A stretch of 64,000 bases of DNA, from positions 19,685,996 through 19,749,995 of the forward strand of contig NC_087066.1 in assembly GCF_963678635.1 (NCBI RefSeq), written 5' to 3'. Source of the DNA: Symsagittifera roscoffensis (Eukaryota; Xenacoelomorpha; Acoela; Convolutidae). Numbering within the stretch: the first letter of the stretch is position 1; each line of letters begins with the position of its first letter. Under the pieces are notes generated by a model. That model did no database searches. It saw only the letters and a program-made list of their open reading frames with translations, and was not told the DNA's origin. Both the position numbers and the translations under genes were made by a program. Below are positions 11,867 through 22,883 of this stretch, in pieces.

Positions 11867-14800
11867 CTGAAAATACATCATTTCTTAATCAATTGATTGT
11901 ATATATATATATATATACAGAAAGTGGTCAGCAAAAATCTCTGTTTAAATATGATATAAAACTATATTTCCGGTTTCTTGGGAATTGAAATGAAAATTTT
12001 CGATCACTTTAAAATGAAATTTGTATGTTTAAACTATCAAAGTTTTTTGAGAAATTGAAACGTTGCTTGTTCCAATAGCAGATTCACCAGGTTTCTCTTC
12101 AAATATACAATACAGGCAAAAAGGGGTATTGGTAATTCTGAGACTTGTCACAGTTTCTTAGCTATAGCCAGAAAAAAAAACTTTGAAGTTATCATCTGAA
12201 CAAGGCATCATACAAGTGGTCTTACGCTCATTCAAAGTACGGTTGAATTTCTCTTATAATTTGTAATACTTTATTTTTTGTGAATCATAGTTAGGTAATT
12301 ATTGTAAAAACTTCGGAATCCGTATATTGCGGAGGACTTATCCAACGCTGCGCAGCTTGTCTAAAATAGTCTACTTTCATTGTTTCTCTACATCCCAATA
12401 TTGAAGTTTTTGAGCGAAGCGTTTCGTTTTGCAAATCGAGATGTTCGACGTGGTACTACTCTCAAAAACATCACCTGAATATTCGCACCACCATGAGTTG
12501 TTATCGAAATCCGTGAACATGACTTTCAAATGCCAATTTCCAGTTGAAGTTAGTTGACTCATCTTTGCCAGACCAAGCCAGAGATCGCCACCTTTTTCAT
12601 CATTCACATCTCCAAATCCATTCTCATATGCGGCAAACAATTGATCATTGAAATCTACATCATAAATCGTCCGTCTTTGAAAAATTATCGATTGAGGGAC
12701 GTTAGGCGTTGTAGTTGATGGTACAGTTGTTGTAGAACTAGGTAGCTCGGTTGTAGTTGTGGTCGGAATTGTAGTAGGTAGCTCGGTTGTAGTTGGAGCT
12801 GCAGTTGTTGTTGAACTGATTAGTTCACATCGTATTCCGTAGAAACCACAATCACATTGACATTTAGTGAGGGCAACATTGTCTTCGTCCCACAAGCAAT
12901 ACCCATTTTCACAATCCAAAACTGAGCACAGAGCGGACTCATCGCAAAATTCACCAGCCCAGCCTTGCTCGCAACTACAGCTGGTCGATTCCTCTCCGTT
13001 AATTTGACAAACTCCGTGGTGACAAGAATGGAAATCGCAGCCCGAGGATTGGTCACAGTACTTTCCAGTGAAGCCCAAATCACATTCACATTTGGTTTGT
13101 TCCTCAGTGTTATCCCAAACGCATGTCCCATTGCCACATTCAAAATCGAGACAAGGACACCAATAAGTGCAATAAGGTCCTGTCCATGAATCGTAGCATT
13201 CGCATGTCAGGGAACCGTCATGTCGCAGAACACACAAACCGTTTACGCAATCCTGAGCTGTACAATCCGATAGAGCGGGTCCCATCTGTGAAGCCTGCAC
13301 AAGAAAAGCAGATTTTATTTGTTAAAAATTAACATTTTGGACTTTTTTTATAGTTTTTATTTTATTTTATTTTTGAGGTAGTAAGCTCAGATTTTGCTTG
13401 ATATATTTGTAATAACTTTTCCAGGAAAAAAAAAAGGAAATTATGATGATTGACTTTCTGTCTATGATGATCAATTATAACATTGCTATCGTTAATTTGA
13501 ATCAATCAAAATTTCTGTGCAAGTAATTTTTTGTTCCGACTTTCGTAACGAAATTAACGGAGGAATATTTGAGCTCGGAATGTTTGTGCTCGGGGTGGGG
13601 CTTTTTTCTTCAGACAAATTTCGACTTCTTAACTAGCAATTTTTGACGGAGTTTTTTATATCATTCGAAAAGTATTGTTGTCCTGAGCTTAAATTTGAAA
13701 AGATATTTCACCTGTGATCATTTTTCGTAAAGTTATTGGCAGTAGCGGATTTAGGGGAAGGGGGCGGACGCCTCCCCTTTCAGCGATTCGACCTTCTGCC
13801 GACCCAAAGGGTCCCCTCTTTGTACTATTTTGAGATATCCATTTTTGGCTGACTGAATTTCGGCGCCAATCTATAATAATTTTGAGGGGGTTTTCAGAAA
13901 ATTATTTTGGTCTACCTAAAAAAAAAGCTCGACGAAAAAATTCCACATTTTTTGGAAAACCGCCCCCCCTCCTCGAGAAATTCCTAGATCCGTGCCTGGT
14001 TATTGGGGCTTAAAAATTTCTGTTTAAGTCAATTTGGGACAATTAACGCGCCATGTATTTGGCGCTAATAACGCGTAAGCCGAGATTTAATCCGTCTCAG
14101 AAATCGTTCCAAATTTGTTGAAGGAAGCATATTTGTGTTAGGGATGATTTTCACAAGTTTTACGAAAAAAAGCTTACATCAATTTATATAACAGTTCATT
14201 TTTTTCATGTTATTACTGCTCCATAGACCTTAAATGCAGTCGAAACATTCAGGGCTTCGCCCTGATACGAGCAGTTTTGTCACATTTAATTCTATAGTAC
14301 GGCAATTTGCGTGGAGGTTGAGAAATTAGACGATGATCAAACTAGATGAAAAATGTTAAAAGGAATATAGACGATTTTGAAAAACTGGAATTGTGAGAAA
14401 ATAGACAAAAGTGAGAGAGGTTAAAATTGTTTGCAGAAAAATTGCGCGAGAAAAAAATGTTTGTAGACAACAGTTAAATTTCAGTAGCCAAAAACTTAAA
14501 AGTCAATCATGCATAACTTATTCAGTTCGAATTCTTTTGTTATATTCGGATTTGAAATTTTTTGTTCATTTAAACTAATTGTTTTGATAGGTTTTGACAT
14601 TTTATGTTCTTTTTGTATTTTGAAAATTGAATATTAAGAAAAAACTTTGTTGGCCCTTTCTTTTTCATAGCTTTTTCGTCTAAAATGCCAGATCTGTAAA
14701 AGATAAATTCCGTCTAATTAAGTTTTTGTAGCATCCGTCTAATTTGCATATCGTCTAATTTCCTAGGTCTAGGCCCAATTGGCGTACCGCTTGACAAATA

Positions 14801-16240
14801 TCATCACTCAGCGGCTGTGAGCTGTTCAAGTTTCTCTGGTCACCGGCAGCATCGATTGACACAGAAACAACACAAACCAGCGCCTGAAAAACAATAATTC
14901 CAATTGAACAGAACTAAAGGGCCCAAGTTAACACCCTCCCCCTAAATACGTTTAGGGGGGTGGATGTTGACTTGGTTCTAAGTTGGGAATTTTCAGCCAA
15001 TCAGAATCGAGCATTTTACATGCAGCGCTTAGCAAATTTAATTTAATTTAAGCGCTGGGGTGGAAGATCTTAACTTGGTCTATTAGGGGGGAGGATGTTA
15101 ACTTGATCCGAACTAAGTGATAGAAAAATAAACACAATCTGTAAACGCAACCACCAGAAATCAATTATTGGCCCGCGGTGCACGCTAAAATTGCTAATTT
15201 TAAGGATGAACTAAAAATTTTTCTTGTTGTTTATCTTCACATGTTTAAGTTTCATCAAAACCAACAGCAATAATTGCCCGAGATGACCAAAAGTTGCTAC
15301 CTTAGAACTTTTCTTAAAGACTTTTTACTACTTCTTAAGAAATTAGGCTGTAAGAATGTTGCAAGAAAGTTATAAGATGGTGACTTTTCTTACAAACCGA
15401 TGATAATTTTTGGTATAACGTTTCAGAAGAAATTTTTTCCATTCGAGAGTCCAAACATTTTATATACTATTGCATTTTTCAGCGAGAAGAAATGTAAATT
15501 ATACAAAAAAAATATTTTAAAAAACACAGAACATGTTATTTCCATTTTTTTCGACTAAAGTTTGCTGCTACTGATGTGTGCATACAACAAGTTAACCATC
15601 CTAGAAAAAAAACTCCTCTATCTTAGAAATTTTTTTTATAAGAAGGTTGTAAGATAGCGGAAACTTCCAACAACTCTGATAAAAAGTTCTAAGATAGAGG
15701 AGTTTTTTATAGGGTGGCCGAAAAAAGCTAAGTTAACTTGGAAAAACAAAACTTTTTTTTGTTTTTTTTTTAGTGAAAGTGGTCGGAACATTATGTGCGT
15801 CTTGCTCAGCAAGCAGCTATCGTTGTTAATATCTGTTTTTGATGCTTTCTGTTGCCAAAACAAAATGCGACTCGAGTTATATACCTCCTGCATGATGTTT
15901 TGGTGTTCTATCAAAAAAATCTCTAACAAGTAGCCTTGTAGATTTGACCGAAAATTTGCCTTTTCTGTTTCGTTATGATTTTTTTAAATGTTTTTTATCC
16001 TGCTTCTGTATAAAAATTTAACAATCGACTAATTCACAATGAAATACAATCAAATCTAAATTAAAAAATCATTTAAAAATCTATAAAAAAAAACAACTCT
16101 TCGGTTCATCGTTGAAACGCCAAAATAAGATAAAAAAGTGTTAAATCCAAAATTGCTTAAATGCAATCTTTAAGATTCTAAGGAAAAATCTGTTGAGAAT
16201 TTGAAGCAACATGACTTACTATTACTGCCAACATCTTCAT
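11520..16240 (-). CDS. Secreted EGF-like / fibrinogen-related protein (four exons)
   Basis: I reconstruct coding exons 16240-16220, 14883-14788, 13294-12475 and 11866-11520, all with GT donors and AG acceptors, in phases 0, 0 and 1. They give 427 residues. Residues 1 to about 22 form a signal peptide encoded by the first two exons. Four six-cysteine EGF-like domains follow (about 50-81, 87-119, 125-156, 162-195), then a Thr/Pro-rich linker likely to be O-glycosylated (about 200-238), then a fibrinogen C-terminal domain (about 240-427). Visible landmarks of that domain are FQRR, the GFG...WLGL stretch, SDHDNDLW (calcium site), a Cys pair around GGGWW, and FSVRTSEM near the end. Such proteins are extracellular lectin-like or matrix proteins. 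The usual first 30 or so residues of the fibrinogen fold, with their cysteine, are not seen. EGF 2 and EGF 4 each have one extra cysteine nearby. The exon ends are inferred from sequence. Confidence 0.88.
11898..11918. repeat. (TA)n microsatellite in intron 3
   Basis: A run of about ten TA dinucleotides in the 608-bp intron between exons 3 and 4. Confidence 0.8.
12475..13294 (-). CDS. Exon 3 of the fibrinogen-related gene (EGF domains, linker, start of FReD)
   Basis: The acceptor is CTTGTGCAG just above 13294. The exon carries all four EGF-like domains, the Thr-rich linker and the first part of the fibrinogen domain. I place the donor at GTGATG (12474-12469): splicing there restores the fibrinogen fold across the junction, whereas reading on into the intron gives unrelated residues and a stop at 12377. 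Confidence 0.85.
13531..14275 (+). mobile_element. Family A element in intron 2, carrying a nested MITE
   Basis: It begins TTGTTCCGACTTTCG and ends with the GGGCTTCGCCC hairpin and GATACGAGCAGT. It lies in the intron between exons 2 and 3 of the fibrinogen-related gene, opposite in orientation to the gene. It is longer than other family A copies because a hAT-like MITE (13740-13998) has inserted into it. Confidence 0.85.
13740..13998 (+). mobile_element. Family B hAT-like MITE nested in family A
   Basis: The ends are CAGTAGCGGATTTAGG and, inverted, CAGGCACGGATCTAGG. The element is flanked on both sides by the same 8 bp, GTTATTGG (13732-13739 and 13999-14006), the duplication length of hAT elements. 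It is 259 bp long and non-coding, and related to 10540-10972. Confidence 0.9.
14322..14762. mobile_element. Short TIR element (GAAATTAGACGAT ends) in intron 2
   Basis: The left end GAAATTAGACGAT followed by a CAAACTAGATG block is mirrored at the right end, whose reverse complement reads GAAATTAGACGAT followed by CAAATTAGACG. Length about 440 bp, no coding capacity. It sits about 25 bp from the donor of exon 2 of the fibrinogen-related gene. Confidence 0.65.
14788..14883 (-). CDS. Exon 2 of the fibrinogen-related gene
   Basis: A polypyrimidine-AG acceptor (TTTTTCAG) precedes 32 codons that open with ALVCVVSVSIDAAG, the hydrophobic core and likely cleavage region of the signal peptide. The exon ends before a GTACGC donor at 14787. 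Its length (96 nt) keeps phase 0 on both sides. Confidence 0.8.
14934..15110. repeat. Hairpin of CCCCCTAA / TTAGGGGG arms
   Basis: CAAGTTAACACCCTCCCCCT is followed after a few bases by its near-perfect inverse (to 14983), and a third inverse arm lies at about 15088-15110. It is in intron 1 of the fibrinogen-related gene, close to the exon 2 acceptor. Confidence 0.7.
15605..15710. repeat. Stem-loop with ACTCCTCTATCTTAGAA arms
   Basis: An arm at about 15609-15628 is perfectly inverted at about 15690-15708, around a loop of about 60 bp. A weaker, related pair (about 15300-15318 and 15363-15388) lies upstream. Probably a tiny foldback element. Located in intron 1. Confidence 0.65.
15711..15835 (+). 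mobile_element. Family C right-end fragment
   Basis: The AGTGGTCGGAACAT terminus and the following TGTGC-CTTGC-CA-AAGC stretch match the right end and flank of the copy at 35190-35750. The interior is absent. Confidence 0.45.
16220..16240 (-). CDS. Exon 1 of the fibrinogen-related gene (start of signal peptide)
   Basis: ATG at 16240-16238 followed by six codons (MKMLAVI), then a consensus GTAAGT donor at 16219-16214. It joins in phase 0 to the hydrophobic exon at 14883, and the two together form a continuous signal peptide. A more upstream Met was not found. Confidence 0.75.
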
Positions 16241-16427
16241 TTGTTTGAAAAAAAAATATGCGAAATCTAATAAATTTATTTTTCTCCGCATAGATTTTTA
16301 AAAAATTCAGAGCTGAGTATATTGACTTGATCAGCTAACTTTAGTGATTTTAGCTGCCAAACTGAAAACTTTGACGAAAGCGTCACAATGGTAAAGTGTT
16401 TAAATTGACGTCATTGTAACGCGTGAT

Positions 16428-16715
16428 TTTGTTTATTGTTTACATCCTGATTTGCGCAAGAGATGTCGTCAGTGACATTTGCGCAAATCGGAAAATTTGA
16501 CCCAGAGTTCGAGAAAAGTTTGACGAACATTAATTTGTTTTCAATTAAATAGCAAAATAAAACGTTTATTGAAACTTGAATCTTGTTCGAACCTAAGACT
16601 TTGAGATCTCAAATCAAAAAACGGTTAACTTTAAATATATAATTTGCAATGTTAAATGGTTTTTGTTTATTGTTTACATCCTGAATTGCGCAAATGAAAA
16701 TGTCATTGAAAGTTG
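16428..16715. promoter_or_regulatory. Repeated TTTACATCCTGA-TTGCGCAA region upstream of the fibrinogen-related gene
   Basis: TGTTTATTGTTTACATCCTG occurs at about 16431 and again at about 16662, each followed by TTGCGCAA. In the first copy GATTTGCGCAA is inverted about 25 bp later (TTGCGCAAATC), giving a palindrome 200-270 bp upstream of the ATG at 16240. A cis-regulatory role is inference from position; it could equally be a small repeat. Confidence 0.35.
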
Positions 16716-16799
16716 AGAATTGAGCAGAACAGTAAAAAAAATAACAAATTACCTGGTTCCTTGTTACTTCAAGCATTCTGAAACCTAAAATTATTAAAT

Positions 16800-18031
16800 A
16801 TGGATTCATAAAGTGATTTAGTTTTTAGTTTTCATTCAAAAAATAATTTAAAAAAAAAACAAAAACAGTAACGTTTTTTTTCATAGGGTATTTTTTTGCA
16901 ATAAACGTACAGTTACCATATTTTTTCAAAATAGAAAAACTTTACTTAATAGGACTGCTCGAATAGGGGTAAACCCTTTTGTTTTAACTAATTAAGTATT
17001 TATTAAGTAGTTCATGATAAAAATCAAATTCAAACGCTGACTGATTTAACAGAATCAAATCTTCAATCAGCATTACGAGGCCAAACTGCCTACTGGAAAA
17101 ACGCTCTATTTGATGTGTGTAGGTCATTCAAATCCAGTGACAAATAAAATATAAAGGGTTTTCACTTCAATATTTTAGTAGATTCCGCGCGCAAATAACT
17201 GTAACGTAAAATTTGTCAGCATTTGTTTGTGACGCAAAATAGCCACGAGAAAAAAAACATTTGTTCTTGATTTGGCAAATGCAAGTAGTTTCCGCAATTT
17301 CTTAGATGTATTAGATGTATTGACTCTTAATACTCATTTTAACAGAGCAAAAAATACTGACCACCCCTAAATTTCCAAAATTGATCAGAGATTTTTTTGT
17401 TAGTTTGAGCTCAAGAAATCAAAACTCTCAGACTGCAGAAAAGACTTTCAACCAAATTTTGCAAGTTACAATTCAATAAAATTCCGTCAAATTCTTCGAA
17501 AGTATTCTGAAAAAAAAAAACATAATGTAAGCTAATTTCCAGCACATAAGTCATATTTCAATGTCAGCTACAAAATAACCAACCTGAAACTCAATTTTTC
17601 AATACCATCAGAGTTTAACAAAAGAGTTATCTGAAGACTGAATCAATTCAGATTATATTTATTTCTAGAAATATATTGCTCAACATGTTTTTCAAACTCT
17701 ATCAAAGTATTGACAAGAATCAATTTTGTATAATCAGTCGTTTTTTGTTTTGTTTTCACACCAGATTTCAGTAGCTTCCTTTGAAAGTTTTATATTCTAT
17801 GAGCTTTGTTTTGCACATGCATGAGACCCAATTTAAAAGTAGTATCTTTCTAAAAACGACCAAAAATTGACGTTGCACTGAGTTTTTGGGATGTGTGAGA
17901 TTAATTTAATAATTGCAAAACAATTTTTCCGACTTCACAGCATTTTTGAGTTTGAAAGTGCAACCATGTGAATGGCAATAGCTGATTAATTTAACTGTAA
18001 ATTGAAGATTTTCATCTCTGACTTGACTCTT
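16800..18031. other. Gene-free stretch
   Basis: AT-rich. The only recognisable item is a degenerate family A end near 16952 (ACTGCTCGAATAGGGG). No supported gene. Confidence 0.4.
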
Positions 18032-18453
18032 TGTTCCGACTGTAGAAGAAAGTGACTTAAAATTTGTGATCAAGATATGGTTTATTTAGCCAAAGTAGTT
18101 TTTTTGATCTATAAACCCTGGTAAAGTTTTTTATACAATCATGCTTCAGCTCGCATAATGGTGGACATATTTTCAATTAGTGCGCGCTATTCACCAATTT
18201 TCATTTTCAGATTCATTCCAGGTTTAGCGTCAAACCAATCGGGATAAGAAATCATTCCAATTTTTCAGACGCACTCTTTCCTGTCTAATGCACGTGTTCC
18301 TAGAAGAGGACTAATTTTTGTAAATCTGAAATAAATACTTTGTACCTATTGTAGCATGTGGATGGAAAAAATAAAATCCACTCATTCTTCACTTTTTTTT
18401 ACCTTATAGGCCGTAAAAGTTAAGCATAAGAACTAAAGTTTCAACCCGATACG
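18032..18453 (+). mobile_element. Diverged family A-like element
   Basis: The left end TTGTTCCGACTGTAGAAG and right end CCCGATACGAGCAGTC match family A termini, but the interior is different. Possibly an older subfamily sharing only ends. Confidence 0.45.
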
Positions 18454-18538
18454 AGCAGTCATGTTTTTTAATCGAAAATGTGAAAAAATCGAGAATATGA
18501 TAGAACTTTAAAGTTGTGATACGGTTAGAGGAAAACAA

Positions 18539-19206
18539 CCGGGTTGACTTCCATAGACCAAAAATACTAATCATACATTTCGCTAGTTTAACTCTATGAA
18601 AAAATGCTATTTCATAATTTTTGTTAAAATGGTGTCATCGTAGTTTCAAAGGATCTTTTTCTTGTTTTGGTATAAGAGTCGGTGTATCGTACTAAATAAT
18701 TTAAAAAAATTGCCAAGAGAATGCTAACCATACAATTCTTCTATGGAAATTGTGTGAATAGCATTTTGTTGAAGGCAACTACAAAAATTCGTAGTCTTCG
18801 ATGCACAAAAATTGGATAATTTTTCGTTTCTCTGGATAATTTTTTTTTCAAAAACGCTAAAAACTCCTTTTTTGTATGGCATGTTTATGTATGCTTTGAT
18901 CAAAACTCTTATACCATTGAGGCTTTTTCAATGCATGGTAATTGCAAGACGATCAAACCTTTGGTGACTCCAATTTTGATTAAACCATGGTTGTTGTCAC
19001 TTGTGTTCGGTCACGAACACATCACAAAAGTTTTGAGAATTTAAGCAGAGGAAGAATTTTTGGTTTATGAGAAAGGCTAGTCATAAAATTTCCATATTCA
19101 AAAAATTACTAATACTAGACTTTTCATGCAATTTTCTTCACTTATGGAATTGCTTGAAAAGTGTATGACTAGCATTTTTCCATATATGACAATTTTATGT
19201 CCGGGT
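18539..19206 (-). mobile_element. Family D TIR element, copy 1
   Basis: Starts CCGGGTTGACTTCCATAGAC and ends in a mirrored form at about 19206. The interior shares ordered blocks with 19201-20104, 35770-36717 and 47223-47765: TGTATGGCATGTTTA, GACGATCAAAC, CACTTGTGTTCGGT. Non-coding. It abuts the next copy. Confidence 0.7.
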
Positions 19207-20104
19207 TAACCTCCATAAACCGAAAATGCTTAGCTTACAATTCCATACACTGAAAATGCTTGTCATATGATTCCATACATTTAAGGAAAATGCTACTCAT
19301 ACAATTTCAAAAAATCATCGAAAAAAGATTTGAACTAGTTTCTGCAGCTATTTGAACCTAATAAAACAGTCCAAATAAAAAAAACTGTGTTTATGGGTAT
19401 GGAAAAAATGGTTATTATACCATTTCCATTTATTAAAATTGTTTTAGTAGTAATTTTTTGATCGCTAGAACAAAAACTTTCCAAGTAATATTGAAATTGC
19501 GTCAAAACTTTATTTATTTTTTAACCGCAAATCGAATTTTGCACTCAAGCAAACTTTTTCCAAAAAACTTGATGCAAACGTGCATAACGTAGTTGTTGAT
19601 ACACAAAAGTTGGATTTTTTCCGTTTCTCTGGATAATTTTTTTCAAAAAGGCTAAAAACTCCTCTTTCTTTTGTATGGCTTGTTTATACATGCCTTGATC
19701 AATGTCTGATATTTTGAAAATTTCATGCTTTCAGTATATGATTTGTGAAAAAGCACTTACACAATTCAGGTAGTTTCCAATGAATTGTAAGGGCCAGACA
19801 ATTAATCCTTTTAGTGACTCTAGTTTTGAGTAAACCATGGTTTTAGTGACTTATAATCTGTTACAAACACACCCCGAAAATTTTGAGAAATAAAGTTTTG
19901 AAAAATCAGCTTTCTGATTTATGAAAAAAATGCTTGTCCTACAATTTCCGTATTAAAAAAATGCTTATCTTAGATTTTTCTGAACATTTTCTGTATTCAT
20001 GGAATTGTACAAAATTGTATGATAAATATTTTTTATATATATGAAATTTGTAGGAAAAGCTTTTTTGGTCAATCCGGGTGATTAACACATTTGGTCAACC
20101 AGGG
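19201..20104 (-). mobile_element. Family D TIR element, copy 2
   Basis: Directly follows copy 1 and begins CCGGGTTAACCTCCATAAAC. Its right end (TTTTGGTCAATCCGGG) is immediately repeated as TTTGGTCAACCAGGG. Same interior blocks as the other family D copies, non-coding. Confidence 0.7.
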
Positions 20105-20851
20105 TACTTCATCAAGAAGTCATATTTGAATGAAAAAAGCAGAGCAAAGCATGAAACATAGACTTTTTTTGGTTTTCAGCGCTCTGAATTAGCACAATTT
20201 TAATTAACTGCAGCATAAACTGTTGAACAGACACCACAGGTGTTGATCTCTTCTGGACATACTCCTCTTCAGATCAAGAAGAAAGATGCCGAATTCAAGC
20301 TCAAATTTTACACCGGCAATAAGGGAAAAAAATTTAGCTAAATTGGCTCGACATACAGAAACAGAAATTATGGATTGCGCTAGTCACCCGTACATATAAA
20401 AATGGATCGCAATCTTTTCTTTACAAAAATTGTAGCGAAGATCTAAAAAAATCTATTTGAATCAAAATAAAATCGATTAAATTCGAGACAAAAAAATTAA
20501 GTTTTAGTCAATTTAAAATTCAACCGATTGATTCTTTTTTCTTATGTTCTTTTTTCAGATTAGGCTCAGGTTATAACAAAAGTTCAGGCTTTCTCCAACA
20601 CAAAAAAAAACTTCTCAACCAAACAACAGAGAAAGTTGGAACTAAAATTATAACACAGGTTTTTCTAATTGACTTTCTGTATTGGCTTTCGTTTTCAGGC
20701 TGAAAAAATTGAGTATGGCTAATATGTAGAACGTCTGCACCAAAAATGAATTGTTTTAAGTTACGTTTTCCAATCGTATGTTAATATGCCTATGAAATTT
20801 GCGTGAAGAAATCAAATGCTCTCGTCAGAGATAATTAAGGCTGCTCCTATA
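20105..20851. other. Gene-free stretch
   Basis: AT-rich flank of the LTR element. No supported feature. Confidence 0.4.
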
Positions 20852-21254
20852 TGAGTTAGGACCGATGTGGTTAACTCATAGAGTAATTTCAGATAGGGTA
20901 CACCGTCTGCTCGTCACGCTATCTTATTTTCGGCCGGATAGATTCGTGCAACTTCTTAGTCTAATAATGATCCTAATCTTACTCTTATACTTACTAGTCT
21001 CAGGGTGTTTAACTAGTCTCTGCTAGGCTCAATAGATCTAGGGTATACTGGTTTATTGCGGCTGCTGAAGTTTTCTTGGAGAGGCAACTAATTTCTAAGT
21101 TAAATTCAAATCTCTCTGGTGCTGAAATTACAAGTAATTTCAGCACTTACAAATAAGTGGGTTGTTAGTTAGATGGATTACGATTGGTTAATATTAAATA
21201 TTTTACAGTGGTAAAATATCCAATTTATCCAATTATAAAATGTAGTTTAGATCA
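20852..21254 (-). repeat. 3' LTR of the retroelement
   Basis: Direct repeat of 31940-32342 with the same TG...CA termini and the same internal TGCTGAAATTAC palindrome. Confidence 0.93.
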
Positions 21255-21270
21255 AGTTCCACCCATCCGG
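21255..21270 (-). promoter_or_regulatory. Polypurine tract
   Basis: Directly upstream of the 3' LTR the minus strand reads GGATGGGTGGAACT, a purine-rich run in the right place and on the right strand to prime second-strand synthesis. Confidence 0.65.
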
Positions 21271-22883
21271 ATTTTACAGAGTTTTTAGAATTATCTTTCT
21301 GCAATTCAAAGGATGGATGATGAACGTTGGTATTTGGCAAACATCATTTTCTTGTCCGGTTCCTCCTGTTAAAGAAGTTCCAGGACGCTGGAGTTAGGGA
21401 TATACAATCGTTGCGTCGTCTTGTGACAACGACTGTCATCCCCAATGAAATCAATCTGATTTCAAAATGATTTGCTATGACGGGCTTTTCTGTATTATGT
21501 AGAGAACTTTTTTTGTGTTCAACCTCGTCTGGGAATGGCGTGGAGATTGTGTGTGGAAGGGATGCCTCGTAACTCGGATCTGTACGTATACTTGATCACA
21601 GTATACACATCGAGGTGTTCATTGGTCTAGTTCAATGAAGTCCTTTTCTGCGAAGTCAAGTCTTACTCTAAATCCTTTGAGTTGTGATTGTGGACGGCAT
21701 ATCGATTGTGCTTAGCCATTCTTTTGTTCGAGTGTGATGAGATCATCTAGTCTTTGGATGTTCGTATTTGTTGTTGCGTATGATCTATAGACTGCAACTA
21801 TGATTTACATTTTATAAAATTATGTTAATTCGGTTTTTTAATCATGAATTTAGTTAATCGTTTTCACAAAAGCGTTTTGTTTTAGTTTGGTTATTTTGAA
21901 GAGTTACTAACCCTTGAGTACCTCTTTTTAAAAATAGAAGTCTGGTCACAAAGCGTGGATGTAGCGCGGTGGGTTAGGCCGGCTATAGAGCATGCTCAGG
22001 ACGTCCTCTCTGGTGGGTTAGGCCAGGAGTGGGAGTATGATTTCGTGCTGTTTCTTTGAGAGGACCTGTTATGTGATAACGTTTTATGTTGGGTTTATGT
22101 TGGTCTTTCTTATGTTACTTTGGTCGTGTCTTTTTTTTCAAAAATCAAATTGTTTTTGGTATGGGTTTGTCTTGCGACTTTTTTTGTTTTTTAATATTTC
22201 TTTCTTAGACTTTATAATAGTCTTCAAAAGAATAAATTATCCAGTTTTAAAATGGGTTAATCCGGTTTGGGTACCGTTGGTTTTCTTTTCTTAGTCATGC
22301 TGTTGTTTTATGATTTGTGGTGTTTAGTAAGCTGCGTTGGTTAGTTTGGTTTAGTATATAATTCCTTTCCAACCGGGTTAAAGGAAAGTTTGAAACTTAT
22401 CGTGAAAGTTATCGTGTGTTAGAGTTGTTGAGTGTGAAATCTTGAAACTTAAAATTATTATTTAAACAATTCTTCGTGGGCGAGCTGTGCGATTTTGGAT
22501 AGAATTCTTGTGCGAGTGAATGAAAATATCAAAAGGTTAGTACTGCATTTTCATTTTACCAATTTATTACATAGAATTTGAATTTTACTGCGTTTGGGGG
22601 AAATTTAAAATTACAAATTTTCATCGTACTTAATTTTACTGCTTCATGGGAAATAATTTATAGATTAATTTACTACATTGGGTATGAATTTTATAACATT
22701 ATTTATTGCAAGATACTAATGAATTTGAAAAGAATTTTAACAAGTTTGTATTTTTATTTTTCTTTTCTGTTTTTGTAGGTGATCGTGGTTTGAAGACTAG
22801 AAATATAAAAGAAACATTAATAAAAAATGGTTAGTACTAATTTAAATTTCTTAGTGAAGAGTAGTTTAAATTATACTTACCTG
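21271..22883 (-). other. Untranslated 3' region of the retroelement
   Basis: 1.6 kb between the third ORF and the polypurine tract. A GTGGGTTAGGCC box is repeated at about 21969 and 22013. The plus-strand frames at 22037-22294 and 22578-22778 are antisense, T-rich and not supported. Confidence 0.5.

Noticed and set aside
12820-13332. Alternative frames across the EGF exon (12820-13143, 12965-13189, 13123-13332)
   Set aside because: Shadows of the Cys-rich EGF frame; none has domain structure or splice support.
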